This document shows positions 24,892 through 34,799 of a stretch of 64,000 nucleotides of DNA, one piece after another. The DNA lies in assembly GCF_026625885.1 (NCBI RefSeq), contig NZ_CP113068.1, forward strand, positions 2,542,001-2,606,000, given 5' to 3'. Position 1 is the first letter of the stretch. Each line of letters begins with the position of its first letter. The position numbers and the translations under genes are program-made. The notes below the pieces were generated by a model that saw nothing but the letters and a program-made list of their open reading frames with translations, had not been told where the DNA came from and made no database searches. This DNA is from Roseateles sp. SL47 (lineage in GTDB: Bacteria; Pseudomonadota; Gammaproteobacteria; Burkholderiales; Burkholderiaceae_C).

Positions 24892-25715
24892 CCCGCCCCT
24901 CGCCCCGCCATGCGGCCGTTGCCAATTCCGCCACCACCGACACCAGCCCTGCCCAGAGTGCGGATCGGCTGCGGGTGGCCACTTACAACATCCACAAGGG
25001 CGTACGGGGCATGGGCCTCGCCAAGCGGCTGGAGATCCACAACCTGGGCATGGGCGTGCAGGCCCTGGATGCGGACCTGGTGTTTCTGCAGGAGGTGCGG
25101 CTCTTTCACCACCGCGAGGCGCGCCAGTTCGAGCGCACCTGGTTTGGCTGGCCGGAGGAAGGCCAGGCGGAGTTCCTGGCGCCGGATGGCTATGCGGTGG
25201 CCTACCGCACCAATGCCATCACCCGCCATGGTGAACATGGCAATGCGCTGCTGTCACGGTATCCCATCGGGGATATTGGCCATCACGATGTGTCGGACCA
25301 CCGCTTTGAACAGCGCGGCCTGCTCCATGTGCCGGTGCAGTGGCAGGGGCGGGAGGTGCATGCGGTGGTGGCCCACCTGGGCCTGATTCATGGCAGCCGG
25401 GTGCGTCAGGTGCAGCGGCTGGCCCAATTCATCACCGACCATGTCCCCGCTGGGGCTCCGCTGGTGGTGGCGGGCGATTTCAATGACTGGGGCGAGCGGC
25501 TGGACGGCCCGATGAAGGACGGCGGTCTGGAACGTGCCCTGGTGCCTGGCCGGGGCCGTCTGCCGACCTTTCCTTCGCGGGTGCCGGTGTTCTCGCTGGA
25601 TCGCATCTATGTGCGCGGCCTGCGCTGCGTGGACATGAAGGTGCCGCGCGGCCCGAGCTGGGCCCGAATGTCCGACCATCTGCCGCTGCTGGCAGAACTG
25701 GTGCTGGACGCCTGA
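24888..25715 (+). CDS. Endonuclease/exonuclease/phosphatase-family protein
   Basis: A 275-aa enzyme of the DNase I-like EEP fold. Metal and catalytic motifs are visible: RVATYNIHKG near residue 30, DLVFLQEV near 63, GNALLSRYPI, the HLGL segment, GDFNDW near 192 and SDHLPLLAEL at the end. Relatives in this operon position next to clsB hydrolyse phosphodiester bonds, but the substrate is not known; a membrane-lipid role is possible from context. It starts at ATG 24888 inside the nudB stop. Confidence 0.88.
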   Translation: MTRPSPRHAAVANSATTDTSPAQSADRLRVATYNIHKGVRGMGLAKRLEIHNLGMGVQALDADLVFLQEVRLFHHREARQFERTWFGWPEEGQAEFLAPDGYAVAYRTNAITRHGEHGNALLSRYPIGDIGHHDVSDHRFEQRGLLHVPVQWQGREVHAVVAHLGLIHGSRVRQVQRLAQFITDHVPAGAPLVVAGDFNDWGERLDGPMKDGGLERALVPGRGRLPTFPSRVPVFSLDRIYVRGLRCVDMKVPRGPSWARMSDHLPLLAELVLDA

Positions 25716-25731
25716 CCACAAGGAGCTGTGC

Positions 25732-27006
25732 CTGAAACGCCCGCAGGACGCCCATTTCCCCTGGACCCTCAGCGCCCAACCCAGTTTCAGCGGCGGCAAC
25801 GCGGTGGAGCTGCTGTGCGGCGGGGATGCCCTATTCCCGGCGCAGATCGCAGCCATGGACCGGGCCCGGCACGAAATCTGGCTGGCCACCTACATCTTCC
25901 ATGACGACGAGGCCGGCGCGGCCACGGCGGCGGCCTTGTGCCGTGCCGCGTTGCGGGGTGTGCGGGTGCGGGTGGTGGTGGATGGCTTCGGTTCCAAATC
26001 CAGCCTCTCATGGCTCCGCAGCCAGTTGGCCGCTGCCCCGGTGGCACTGGCCGTCTTCCGTCCGATCGATCGGTGGTGGAACTGGCTCCATCCCGGCCAG
26101 TTGCGGCGGCTGCATCAGAAGCTGTGTGTGGTGGATGGGGATGTGGCCTTTGTGGGCGGCATCAACATCATCGAAGACCGGGTGGACCTCCACCACGGGC
26201 GGACGGAGCAGCCGCGGCTGGACTTCGCCGTCTCACTGCGCGGCGCGGTGGTCCGGCCGGTGGAGCAGGCGGTGCGCGCGGTGTGGACACGGGCCTGGCT
26301 GGGCCATGATTTCGGGGATGAGCTGCGGGCGATTGTCCGCAGCGCCGCCCCGCTGCGCCGCGCCCGACGGCTGATGCGTCGGGTGCGCATGCCCAAGGCA
26401 ACGCACCGCCCGCAGGACCCGCGACACCTGCTGCCGATGCGCGCCGCCTTTGTATTGCGGGACAACCTGCGGCAGCGGCGCACCATCGAGCGCGCCTATG
26501 TGCAGGCCATTCGCAACGCTACCGCCCGGGTTGACCTGATCACACCGTATTTCTATCCCGGCCAGCGCTTTCGCCGCGCCCTCAAGGACGCCGCCAAACG
26601 CGGCGTGCAGGTGCGCCTGCTGTTGCAAGGCAAGGTGGACTACCGGATTGCCGCATTGGCCGCCCATGCGCTGTATGACGAGCTGCTGGGCCACGGCGTG
26701 CAGATCTTTGAATACACCCCGGCCTTCCTGCATGCCAAGGTCTGCGTGGTGGACAACGACTGGGCCACCGTGGGCAGCAGCAACATCGACCCGCTGTCGC
26801 TGCTGCTGAACCTGGAAGCCAATGTCGTGGTGCAGGATGCCGGTTTTGCCGGTGACGTGGTGCGTGCGTTCGATGCCGCCGTGGCTCGTTCACGCCGGGT
26901 GGAGCAGCCGGATGCGGGCGGCCTGCGCGGCATGCTGCGCCGGGCGCTGGTGGCCTGGGTGGCCTATGTCTACCTGAGGGTGGCGGGGGCGACAGGCCGC
27001 TATTGA
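25732..27006 (+). CDS. clsB: Cardiolipin synthase B
   Basis: A phospholipase D-superfamily enzyme that forms cardiolipin or related phosphatidyl lipids at the inner membrane. Two HKD motifs are intact: HQKLCVVDGDVAFVGGIN and HAKVCVVDNDWATVGSSNID. The first canonical start in frame is GTG 25804, but the preceding residues FSGGNA match the conserved family N-terminus (..EGN.I.LL), and AAGGAG at 25720-25725 precedes CTG 25732. I therefore take CTG 25732 as the likely start, giving about 424 aa. A hydrophobic C-terminal segment (ALVAWVAYVYLRVAG) is present. It ends the nudB-EEP-clsB unit. Confidence 0.88.
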   Translation: MKRPQDAHFPWTLSAQPSFSGGNAVELLCGGDALFPAQIAAMDRARHEIWLATYIFHDDEAGAATAAALCRAALRGVRVRVVVDGFGSKSSLSWLRSQLAAAPVALAVFRPIDRWWNWLHPGQLRRLHQKLCVVDGDVAFVGGINIIEDRVDLHHGRTEQPRLDFAVSLRGAVVRPVEQAVRAVWTRAWLGHDFGDELRAIVRSAAPLRRARRLMRRVRMPKATHRPQDPRHLLPMRAAFVLRDNLRQRRTIERAYVQAIRNATARVDLITPYFYPGQRFRRALKDAAKRGVQVRLLLQGKVDYRIAALAAHALYDELLGHGVQIFEYTPAFLHAKVCVVDNDWATVGSSNIDPLSLLLNLEANVVVQDAGFAGDVVRAFDAAVARSRRVEQPDAGGLRGMLRRALVAWVAYVYLRVAGATGRY

Positions 27007-27022
27007 AGCGGCAGCCATGGAA

Positions 27023-27070
27023 TTGGTTCAGCAATTGGCTCAGCAATCGGCTCAGCAATCGGCTCAGCGC
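27023..27070 (+). repeat. 12-bp tandem repeat after clsB
   Basis: Four near-identical 12-bp units (GGTTCAGCAATT, GGCTCAGCAATC twice, GGCTCAGCGCCA) start about 17 bases after the clsB stop. The array is non-coding in the clsB frame. It separates clsB from the convergent esterase gene. Confidence 0.9.
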
Positions 27071-27161
27071 CAGGCGGGACTCGCCAAGGGGAGCCGCTGC
27101 CTCCGTATCCGGCCGACGACAGGGCTGACCTGGGAAGAGATCGGGCCAGCCCTTGCGTGTT

Positions 27162-28745
27162 TCAGGGTTGTGCGCCCCGCATAGGAACGATCTGCTTCGG
27201 CATTTCCGGCGGGAAGGGATCGTCAGACCCCTTGGGCATACGCGGGGTTCCCTTGCCGGGCCACAGCGTGCGGTCCAGGAAGAACAGCATCGGTGTCACA
27301 CGGGCGGCCCAGCTGGTTTCGTCATGGCCGCCACCACGGGCTTCCAGATAGTTCAGGTCGTTGCGGTTCCAGCCGCGGTTCAGCAGCGTGGCACGCAGGG
27401 TGCGCAGTTGCTTGATGGCGGTAGAGCCTTCCTCGGTGCCCATGTCCAGCCACAGCTTGGGACGCGGCGCGCCCGACAGCGGTGTGCGGATCAGGTCACG
27501 CAGCGGGAACTCTTTGTCCCACCACAGGGACGGCGACACCACCAGCGCTCCGCCAAACACATCGTCGTGGTGCAGCACCAGCCAAAAGCTCAGGATGCCG
27601 CCCAGCGACGATCCGCCCACGGCCGTATGTCCGGGGTCCTTCAGCGTGCGGTAGCGCTGGTCGATGGCGGGTTTGACGGTCTGGATCAGGTAGCGCGCAT
27701 AGTCCGCCGCCTTGCCGCCCTGCGGGATGCCGTCACGGTCGATGCGGGTGGCGGTGAAGTCATCCACCCGGGTCGGGCCGCTGGACACGGCCACGATGAT
27801 CAGCGGCTGGATGTCGCCGTCCGCCACCAGGCGCTGGGCGGTTTCATCGAAACCCCATTCGGCGCCAGCGGCAGCGGCGTCAAAGACATTCTGGCCGTCG
27901 TGCAGATACAGCACCGGATAACGCTGTTCCGGATGCTGCTCATAACCGGGCGGCAGCCAGACCTGGATGGTGCGGGCCGAGATGCGGTCATCGCCCAGCG
28001 GGGGCAGTTTGTCGATCTGGCCGGCACGGCTGATGGAGATGGGGGCGGCCGGGGCGCCAAAGGCCCGGGCCACCAGCACGCGGTCGGCCACCAGCTCCAG
28101 GTTGCGGTTGGGGCCCGGTTCCCAGCCCTCGGCACTGCCCTGGCCGGGGCGCTCAATACGGAACTTGTAGAGCAGCGCGCTGTTGAACGGCGAATTCTCC
28201 ACTGTCAGTTCAGCCCTCCAGAGGCCGCCCGGCACGGCGCTGCCGCTGGCCTCGCTGGCACTGCCAGGGCCTGCATCACCTGGATTGCCGCCTACGTCGT
28301 CGGGGCCGGTCGTCCCGCGATGGGCGTTCTGGCTTTGCGGGTTTGGCTCCGCGTTGATGGGCGCCGGATAGGCATACAGCGGGCGGTCCCAGCTCAGCGG
28401 CGCGGCGCCACGGATGCTGACCCTGTCCTTGGTCGGGTCGAAGCGCCCGGCGTTGATCTCCTCCCGCATGTCGATCTCGAACTTCACGTGGGTGGCGGCC
28501 AGCGCCTGATTGCCGATCAGGGCCAGCATCCCCACCATCAGCATCGCCAGCGCCCGGGATGCGCGGTCGGCCAACACGCCCGCCCAGACGCGGTCCCCGA
28601 TGCCGGATAAATCGCGGGACAAATCGCCAGACAAATCACGGTTCAAGACACAGTCCAGGACGCGCGCTACGGCGCGGCCGGGTCCGTCCGGGAGTCGTGC
28701 GGTCCGGGCAAGCCGCGCGGGAAGCGGAAGGTCGTTCAGGGGCAT
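27162..28745 (-). CDS. Exported esterase of the Fes/EstD type with N-terminal beta domain
   Basis: Up to 527 aa. A signal-like segment (LAMLMVGMLALIGNQALA) sits near residues 66-83, so the first 60 residues, which include a DLSG/DLSR tetrapeptide repeat, may not be translated; ATG 28544 is a possible start. The mature protein begins with a beta domain (HVKFEIDMREEINAGRFDP) resembling carbohydrate-binding modules. The alpha/beta hydrolase follows: VWLPPGYEQHPEQRYPVLYLHDGQ, nucleophile elbow GGSSLGG, DMGTEEG and a late GGGHDE histidine. Enterochelin-esterase-like enzymes share this layout. Substrate unknown. Confidence 0.8.
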   Translation of the reverse strand: MPLNDLPLPARLARTARLPDGPGRAVARVLDCVLNRDLSGDLSRDLSGIGDRVWAGVLADRASRALAMLMVGMLALIGNQALAATHVKFEIDMREEINAGRFDPTKDRVSIRGAAPLSWDRPLYAYPAPINAEPNPQSQNAHRGTTGPDDVGGNPGDAGPGSASEASGSAVPGGLWRAELTVENSPFNSALLYKFRIERPGQGSAEGWEPGPNRNLELVADRVLVARAFGAPAAPISISRAGQIDKLPPLGDDRISARTIQVWLPPGYEQHPEQRYPVLYLHDGQNVFDAAAAGAEWGFDETAQRLVADGDIQPLIIVAVSSGPTRVDDFTATRIDRDGIPQGGKAADYARYLIQTVKPAIDQRYRTLKDPGHTAVGGSSLGGILSFWLVLHHDDVFGGALVVSPSLWWDKEFPLRDLIRTPLSGAPRPKLWLDMGTEEGSTAIKQLRTLRATLLNRGWNRNDLNYLEARGGGHDETSWAARVTPMLFFLDRTLWPGKGTPRMPKGSDDPFPPEMPKQIVPMRGAQP

Positions 28746-28763
28746 GGGGCGTCGAAGGCAGAT

Positions 28764-30311
28764 TCAGTCGAGCAGCACCATAGCAGTTCTCTTGTTCAGC
28801 AATGTTGCCAGTTCACCCTCATGGATGATGCAAGCCGCCCGTTCGATGTCAGGCGCGAGATAGTGGTCGTCCGGCATCGGCGGGCAATGCTGCCGCAGCA
28901 GGGCATGCACCGCCTCCAGCGTCTCCGAGCTGCGCAGCGGCCGCAGGAACTCGATGCCTTGGCCGGCGGCCAGCAGTTCGATCGCCACGATATGGGCGGT
29001 GTTGTCCAGCATCGGGCCCAGGCGGCGGGCGCCGAAGGTGGCCATGGAGACATGGTCTTCCTGGTTGGCACTGGTCGGCAGGCTGTCCACACTCGCCGGA
29101 TGGGCCAGTGACTTGTTTTCGCTGGCCAGGGCCGCCGCCGTCACATGGGCGATCATGAAGCCGGAGTTCAACCCGGCATTGGCGGTGAGGAAGGGCGGCA
29201 GGCGTGACACCCCGGTGTCGATCAGCATCGCAATGCGACGTTCGGCAATCGCCCCCACCTCGGCAATGGCGCAGGCCAGGGCGTCAGCCGCCAGGGCCAC
29301 CGGCTCGGCGTGGAAATTGCCGCCGCTGATCATGGTGGCGCCGCTGTTGTCGGCAAACACCAGCGGGTTGTCCGTCACTGCATTGGCTTCGCGCAGCAGC
29401 ACATCGCGGACATACCGGGCCTGGTCCAGGCAGGCCCCCATCACCTGGGGCTGGCAGCGCAGGCAGTAGGGGTCCTGCACGCGGTCATCACCGTCCCGGT
29501 GGGATTGGCGGATGGCGCTGCCAGTGAGCAGGGCGCGGTAGGCGGCGGCGGCTTCGATCTGGCCGGGCTGCCCGCGCACCTCGTGGATGCGGGGATCAAA
29601 CGGGCCATCGCTGCCCCGGGCGGCGTCCAGGGTGAGGGCGCCGGTCACGATGGCGCTGGCATAAACGGTTTCGAAGCGCAGCAGGCCCTCCAAGGCCAGG
29701 GCGGTCGAGGTCTGCGTGCCGTTGATCAGCGCCAAGCCCTCTTTGGCTTCCAGCACCAGCGGCTGCACGCCCGCCCGTTCCAGTTCGGGCCCGGCCGGGC
29801 GGCGCTGGCCGGCCACCAGCATTTCGCCTTCTCCCATCAGCGCCAGCGTCATGTGGGACAGCGGGGCCAGGTCGCCGGACGCGCCCACCGAGCCCTGGCA
29901 CGGCACGTACGGAGTCAGCCCGGCATTCAAGGCGTCCAGCAGCGTCTGCACCACCGCTTCGCGCACGCCGGAGAACCCCCGCGCCAGCGAGGCCGCCTTG
30001 GTGGCCAGCATCAAACGCACGACCGGCGGGGCCAGCGGCGCGCCCACGCCCACGCAATGGGAGCGGATCAGGTTGCGCTGCAGGGCGGCCAGTTCGTCCT
30101 TGCCAATGCGTTTGGAGGCCAGTTTTCCGAAACCGGTGTTGACGCCATACACCGGGTCGTCCCCGGCTGCGGCGGCCTGCACCACCGCAGCGCTACGGCG
30201 GATGGCCACGGTGGCGTCGGGGTGTAGCGTCAGGCGCACGTCGCCACGACGGATCTGGCGCAGTTGATCCAGCGTGAGCTGGCCGGGAATGAGTTCAAGC
30301 AGGGTGGTCAT
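28764..30311 (-). CDS. hutH: Histidine ammonia-lyase
   Basis: A 515-aa enzyme that removes ammonia from histidine to give urocanate, the first step of histidine breakdown. The Ala-Ser-Gly triad that forms the MIO cofactor is present in [14 protein letters not shown] near residue 145. YGVNTGFG near 58, [14 protein letters not shown] and the [16 protein letters not shown] segment are also family marks. Length is normal. It lies downstream of hutU in the same direction with a 105-bp gap holding a short duplicated TCAGCGGATCAT. Regulation is expected through the operator at 32196. Confidence 0.97.
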   Translation of the reverse strand: MTTLLELIPGQLTLDQLRQIRRGDVRLTLHPDATVAIRRSAAVVQAAAAGDDPVYGVNTGFGKLASKRIGKDELAALQRNLIRSHCVGVGAPLAPPVVRLMLATKAASLARGFSGVREAVVQTLLDALNAGLTPYVPCQGSVGASGDLAPLSHMTLALMGEGEMLVAGQRRPAGPELERAGVQPLVLEAKEGLALINGTQTSTALALEGLLRFETVYASAIVTGALTLDAARGSDGPFDPRIHEVRGQPGQIEAAAAYRALLTGSAIRQSHRDGDDRVQDPYCLRCQPQVMGACLDQARYVRDVLLREANAVTDNPLVFADNSGATMISGGNFHAEPVALAADALACAIAEVGAIAERRIAMLIDTGVSRLPPFLTANAGLNSGFMIAHVTAAALASENKSLAHPASVDSLPTSANQEDHVSMATFGARRLGPMLDNTAHIVAIELLAAGQGIEFLRPLRSSETLEAVHALLRQHCPPMPDDHYLAPDIERAACIIHEGELATLLNKRTAMVLLD

Positions 30312-30416
30312 GGTCGCAAGCAGGCCATCAGCAGAGGGACCCAGGCACCGGGCGCGGCAGCGCGCTCGGGGACATGGGCCGGGGATCAGCGGATCATCGA
30401 TTCAGCGGATCATGGA

Positions 30417-32099
30417 TCAACGGGTCAGCATCGGCAGATTCAGTCCGCGTTCCTGGGCGCACTGCCGGGCGCTTTCATATCCCGCGTCGGCATGGCGCAT
30501 CACGCCGGTGCCGGGATCGTTCCACAGCACACGCTCGATGCGGCGGTCCGCCGCTTCGGTGCCGTCGCAGACGACCACCACGCCACTGTGCTGCGAATAG
30601 CCCATGCCCACCCCGCCGCCATGGTGCAGCGACACCCACGTGGCGCCACCGGCTGTGTTGAGCAGGGCGTTGAGCAGCGGCCAGTCGGACACGGCATCCG
30701 AACCGTCCATCATCTTTTCGGTTTCGCGGTTGGGGCTGGCCACCGAGCCGGAATCGAGATGGTCACGGCCGATCACGATCGGCGCCTTCAGCTCGCCGCT
30801 GCGCACCATCGCATTGAAGGCCAGGCCGGCCAGATGGCGTTCACCCAGGCCCAGCCAGCAGATGCGAGCCGGCAGGCCCTGGAAGCTGATGCGCTCCCGC
30901 GCCATGTCCAGCCAGCGGTGCACGCCGGCATGGTGGGGGAACAAGGCCTTGATCTTGGCGTCGGTCTTGTAGATGTCTTCCGGGTCGCCGGACAGGGCCA
31001 CCCAGCGGAACGGGCCGCGGCCTTCGCAGAACTGCGGGCGGACATAAGCCGGCACGAAGCCGGGGAAATCAAAGGCGTTTTTCACGCCCTGGTCGAAGGC
31101 CACCTGGCGGATGTTGTTGCCGTAATCCACCGTGGGAATGCCCATCGACTGGAAGTCCAGCATCGCCTGCACATGCACCGCACAGCCTTGCGCGGCCGCC
31201 TCGCGCAGCGCCGCATGGCGGGCCGGGTCGGCGGCGGCGGCCTTCCAGGCTTCCACGGTCCAGCCCACCGGCAGATAACCGTTGATCAGGTCATGGGCCG
31301 AGGTCTGGTCGGTGACCAGATCGGGGCGCAGCGCCGTGCCGGCCTTCACCCGTGCCGCCAGGGCGGGCAGCACTTCAGCGGCGTTGCCCAGCAGGGCGAT
31401 GGACACGGCCTTCTTCTCGGCGGTGTAGCGGCGCAGACGCTCCAGGGCATCGTCCAGGCTGGTGGCCTGTTCATCCACATAGCGGGTCTTGAGCCGGAAG
31501 TCGATGCGGGACTGCTGGCATTCCACGGTCAGCGAGCAGGCGCCGGCAAAGGTCGCGGCCAGCGGTTGGGCCCCACCCATGCCACCCAGCCCGGCGGTGA
31601 GTACCCAGCGGCCCAGCAGATCACCGCCGTAATGCTGGCGGCCCGCTTCCGCAAAGGTCTCGTAAGTGCCTTGCACAATGCCTTGCGAGCCGATGTAGAT
31701 CCATGAACCGGCCGTCATCTGCCCATACATCATCAGGCCCTTGCGATCCAGCTCGTTGAAGTGTTGCCAGTTCGCCCAGGCGGGCACGAGATTGGAGTTG
31801 GCCAGCAGCACCCGGGGAGCGTCCGCATGGCTGCGGAATACGCCCACCGGCTTGCCGGACTGGATGAGCAGGGTCTCGTCCTCGCCCAGGTCACGCAGGG
31901 CCTTCAGGATGGCCTCGAAGCAGTCCCAATTGCGGGCCGCCTTGCCAATGCCCCCATACACCACCAGTTGATCCGGGTTCTCTGCCACCGCCGGGTCCAG
32001 GTTGTTCTGCAGCATCCGGTAGGCGGCTTCGATCAGCCAGTTCTTGCAATGGAGCTGCGTGCCGGTGGGGGCTCGCACGGTGCGGGGCTGGGCGCTCAT
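30417..32099 (-). CDS. hutU: Urocanate hydratase
   Basis: A 560-aa NAD+-containing enzyme that turns urocanate into imidazolonepropionate. The start ATG 32099 has AGGAG 8 bases upstream and gives the family N-terminus [13 protein letters not shown]. Other marks are [38 protein letters not shown], the NAD-binding [14 protein letters not shown] near 170, and VDYGNNIRQ plus [14 protein letters not shown] in the C-terminal half. It is the first gene of the leftward hut unit, 97 bp from the operator palindrome. Confidence 0.97.
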   Translation of the reverse strand: MSAQPRTVRAPTGTQLHCKNWLIEAAYRMLQNNLDPAVAENPDQLVVYGGIGKAARNWDCFEAILKALRDLGEDETLLIQSGKPVGVFRSHADAPRVLLANSNLVPAWANWQHFNELDRKGLMMYGQMTAGSWIYIGSQGIVQGTYETFAEAGRQHYGGDLLGRWVLTAGLGGMGGAQPLAATFAGACSLTVECQQSRIDFRLKTRYVDEQATSLDDALERLRRYTAEKKAVSIALLGNAAEVLPALAARVKAGTALRPDLVTDQTSAHDLINGYLPVGWTVEAWKAAAADPARHAALREAAAQGCAVHVQAMLDFQSMGIPTVDYGNNIRQVAFDQGVKNAFDFPGFVPAYVRPQFCEGRGPFRWVALSGDPEDIYKTDAKIKALFPHHAGVHRWLDMARERISFQGLPARICWLGLGERHLAGLAFNAMVRSGELKAPIVIGRDHLDSGSVASPNRETEKMMDGSDAVSDWPLLNALLNTAGGATWVSLHHGGGVGMGYSQHSGVVVVCDGTEAADRRIERVLWNDPGTGVMRHADAGYESARQCAQERGLNLPMLTR

Positions 32100-32195
32100 G
32101 GGCGGTCTCCTGGGGTCGTTGAGCAGATCGGCCCGCATGCGGATGACGGGCCAGGGCGGTACCGATGGGGCGCGATTATGGGAGCCTTGTTCTCA

Positions 32196-32209
32196 CTTGT
32201 CTATACAAG
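32196..32209. promoter_or_regulatory. HutC-type operator
   Basis: The near-perfect palindrome CTTGTCTATACAAG lies between divergent hutU and hutC. It closely matches the TTGTATATACAA-like sites known for HutC of the GntR family. One site placed here could control both transcription units and give autoregulation of hutC, relieved by urocanate. That is inference from position and known HutC biology. Confidence 0.8.
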
Positions 32210-32233
32210 TTGGCTCCAGTAGGATGCGCGCCC

Positions 32234-32950
32234 ATGGTTGACCCTTCCGGACCCTCCCCGCAATACCTCAAGGTCAAGACCCATCTGCGCGAAGGCATCG
32301 CCAGCGGGCGGTGGCGGCCGGGCGAGCGGCTGCCGTCGGAATCGGAGCTGACCGAAGCCTTCGGTGTCAGCCGCATGACGGTCAACCGGGCCCTGCGCGA
32401 ACTGCATCAGGAGGGCATGGTGGAGCGGGTGCAGGGTGTGGGCAGCTTTGTGGCGCAACTGCACCGCATTGCCTCCACCCTGACCGTGCGGGACGTGCAT
32501 GACGACATCGCCGAGCGGGGCCATCAGCATGAGGCGGACGTGCAGGTGCTGGAAACGGTCAAGGCCACCGCTGAGCAAGCCCAGCAGTTTCAATTGAAAC
32601 CGGGTGCGCGCCTCTTCCACAGCGTGATCGTGCACCGCGACAATGGCGTGGCCGTCCAGTGTGAGGACCGGTGGGTGAATCCGGCCTGTGCGCCGGACTA
32701 CATGGCCCAGGACTTCACGCAGGTCACGCCCACCCACTATCTGCTGGAAGTGGCGCCGCTGTCAGAGGCCCGCTATACGATCGAAGCCGAGCTGCCGAGT
32801 GCGCTCGAGGCTCGTCTGCTGGACATGCCGCACGCGGAGCCCTGCCTGGTGGTGAAGCGCTGCACCCTGAGCATGGGCCGGGTGGTGACGGCGGTGCGCC
32901 TGGTGCATCCGGGCAGCCGCTGGATTTTGCAGGGGAGTTTTCAGGCATGA
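32234..32950 (+). CDS. hutC: Histidine-utilisation repressor HutC (GntR family)
   Basis: A 238-aa regulator starting at ATG 32234, just after the operator; an upstream in-frame start at 32165 would run through the operator and is less likely. The N-terminal winged helix shows GRWRPGERLPSESELTEAFGVSRMTVNRAL. The UTRA effector domain follows, with VQCEDRWVNPACAPDYMAQDF, as in HutC proteins that sense urocanate. It heads the rightward hutC-D-I-G-F unit and overlaps hutD by 4 bp. Confidence 0.95.
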   Translation: MVDPSGPSPQYLKVKTHLREGIASGRWRPGERLPSESELTEAFGVSRMTVNRALRELHQEGMVERVQGVGSFVAQLHRIASTLTVRDVHDDIAERGHQHEADVQVLETVKATAEQAQQFQLKPGARLFHSVIVHRDNGVAVQCEDRWVNPACAPDYMAQDFTQVTPTHYLLEVAPLSEARYTIEAELPSALEARLLDMPHAEPCLVVKRCTLSMGRVVTAVRLVHPGSRWILQGSFQA

Positions 32951-33582
32951 CAAGCAAGACGGGCAGGTGGGGAAAGACGGCAAAGACGGGAAACTCGGGT
33001 GCGAGGCTGCGGCCGGAGGAGGTTGGGATGAGCTGGATGCGGATCTGCGCGGACGATGTCAACCCAGTGCCTTGGCGCAACGGCGGAGGCCAGACACGTG
33101 AGTTGCTGGCCTGGCCTCATGTGGCCGACTGGAAGGTGCGGGTGAGCGTGGCGGACATTGACCGCAATGGTGCCTTCTCGGCCTTTCCGGGTGTGGATCG
33201 ATGGTTTGGGGTGCTGAGCGGCGCCGGTGTGGACCTGCTGGGCGCGCAGCGCCGCCCGGGCGATGCCCTGGTGCAGTTTGCCGGTGAAGATGCACCGCAC
33301 TGCCAGATGATCCAGGGCCCCACGCGGGATTTCAATGTCATGCATCGCCGCAGCGCCGGACGCTTCCGCGTGCAGCCGGCGGAACGGCCGGTGATTCCGC
33401 ATGAGGTGGACTGGCTGGGCCTGTTTACCGACCGTGGCGGCTTGCTGATCCATGGCGCCCGTGCCGTGCCGGTGGCCCCCCACACGCTGGCCTGGTGTGA
33501 GGCACCGGCCGCACAAAGTTGCGTCTTTGACGATGGTGACCTCCATGGTCCGGCCTGGTGGCTGCTGTGGAGCGCCGAATGA
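32947..33582 (+). CDS. hutD: HutD-family cupin
   Basis: A HutD protein of about 211 aa, a bicupin thought to limit histidine breakdown flux; its biochemical role is not settled. Family marks are [18 protein letters not shown] near residue 40, [20 protein letters not shown] and RDFNVMHRR. The first 27 residues are Lys/Thr/Gly-rich and hold a short tandem repeat. Homologues begin nearer ATG 33028 ([10 protein letters not shown]), so the true start may be there, but ATG 32947 overlaps hutC as ATGA. It overlaps hutI by 4 bp. Confidence 0.9.
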   Translation: MTSKTGRWGKTAKTGNSGARLRPEEVGMSWMRICADDVNPVPWRNGGGQTRELLAWPHVADWKVRVSVADIDRNGAFSAFPGVDRWFGVLSGAGVDLLGAQRRPGDALVQFAGEDAPHCQMIQGPTRDFNVMHRRSAGRFRVQPAERPVIPHEVDWLGLFTDRGGLLIHGARAVPVAPHTLAWCEAPAAQSCVFDDGDLHGPAWWLLWSAE

Positions 33583-34790
33583 ACCGCCGCCAGCTATGGC
33601 GCGGTGGGCATCTGGTCACGCTGCAGGAAAAGCAAGGCTGGGGCCTGGTCCCCGACGGCGTGTTGATCACCGAGGGCGACCACTTGCGTTGGGTGGGTCC
33701 CCTGGCCGACCTGCCGCCCACCTTGTGTCAGGGCCTGACTGCCGAACATGACCTGCAGGGGGCGCTTGTGACGCCCGGCCTGATCGATGCCCACACCCAT
33801 CTGGTTTACGGCGGTGAACGTTCGGCCGAATTCGAGCTGCGTCTGCAGGGCGCCAGTTATGAAGACATTGCCCGTGCGGGAGGAGGCATCCGCTCGACAG
33901 TCGCGGCCACCCGCGCGGCCAGTGAGGCCGATCTGCAGGTCGCTGCCGACGCCCGCGCACGCACCTTGATGGCCGAAGGCCTGACGACTCTGGAGGTGAA
34001 GTCCGGTTATGGGCTTTCTCTGGAGGAGGAAGCCAAATGCCTGCGCGTTGCCCGGCGCCTGTCCAGCCTGGGCCTGACGGTGCGCACCACCTTCCTCGGT
34101 GCCCACGCCCTCCCGCCCGAGTTCGACGGCCGTGCCGACGACTATGTGGACGCCGTCTGTGCCTGGATGCCGCGCCTGCGGGACGAAGGCCTGGTCGATG
34201 CGGTGGATGCCTTCTGCGAACGCATCGCCTTCAGCCCGGCGCAGACCCGACGTGTGTTTGAAACCGCCCGCCAGCTCGGCCTGCCGGTCAAGCTGCATGC
34301 CGAGCAACTGAGCGATCAGGGCGGTGCGGCGCTGGCGGCGGAATTCCAGGCGCTCTCCTGCGACCATCTGGAATTCGTGAGCGACGATGGCATCCAGGCC
34401 ATGGCCCGCTCCGGCACGGTGGCCATGCTGCTGCCCGGGGCGTTCTACTTTCTGCGTGAAACCCGACTGCCGCCGGTGGCCGCCCTGCGCGCCGCCGGGG
34501 TGCCCATGGCCCTGGCCACCGACCACAACCCCGGCAGTTCGCCCGGCCTGTCGCTGCTGCTGATGCTGAACATGGCCTGCACCTTCTTCCGCATGACGCC
34601 GGAAGAAGCGCTTCGGGGCCTGACGGTGTACGCGGCGCGGGCCCTGGGCTTGCCGGATCGTGGGCAACTGGTGGCCGGCCAGCGCGCCGACTTCTGCGTT
34701 TGGGACGCTGCCCATCCGCGCGAACTGGCCTACTACTTTGGACGCAATCCCCGGCGCGCCACCGTCATCGGCGGGCGCCACGCCGGTTGA
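33579..34790 (+). CDS. hutI: Imidazolonepropionase
   Basis: A 403-aa amidohydrolase that opens the imidazolone ring to formiminoglutamate. The start at ATG 33579 overlaps the hutD stop as ATGA. Metal and substrate motifs are present: [23 protein letters not shown] near residues 65-87, [32 protein letters not shown] near 244 and [12 protein letters not shown] near 310. Length is standard. Confidence 0.97.
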   Translation: MNRRQLWRGGHLVTLQEKQGWGLVPDGVLITEGDHLRWVGPLADLPPTLCQGLTAEHDLQGALVTPGLIDAHTHLVYGGERSAEFELRLQGASYEDIARAGGGIRSTVAATRAASEADLQVAADARARTLMAEGLTTLEVKSGYGLSLEEEAKCLRVARRLSSLGLTVRTTFLGAHALPPEFDGRADDYVDAVCAWMPRLRDEGLVDAVDAFCERIAFSPAQTRRVFETARQLGLPVKLHAEQLSDQGGAALAAEFQALSCDHLEFVSDDGIQAMARSGTVAMLLPGAFYFLRETRLPPVAALRAAGVPMALATDHNPGSSPGLSLLLMLNMACTFFRMTPEEALRGLTVYAARALGLPDRGQLVAGQRADFCVWDAAHPRELAYYFGRNPRRATVIGGRHAG

Positions 34791-34799
34791 GGAGACAGC

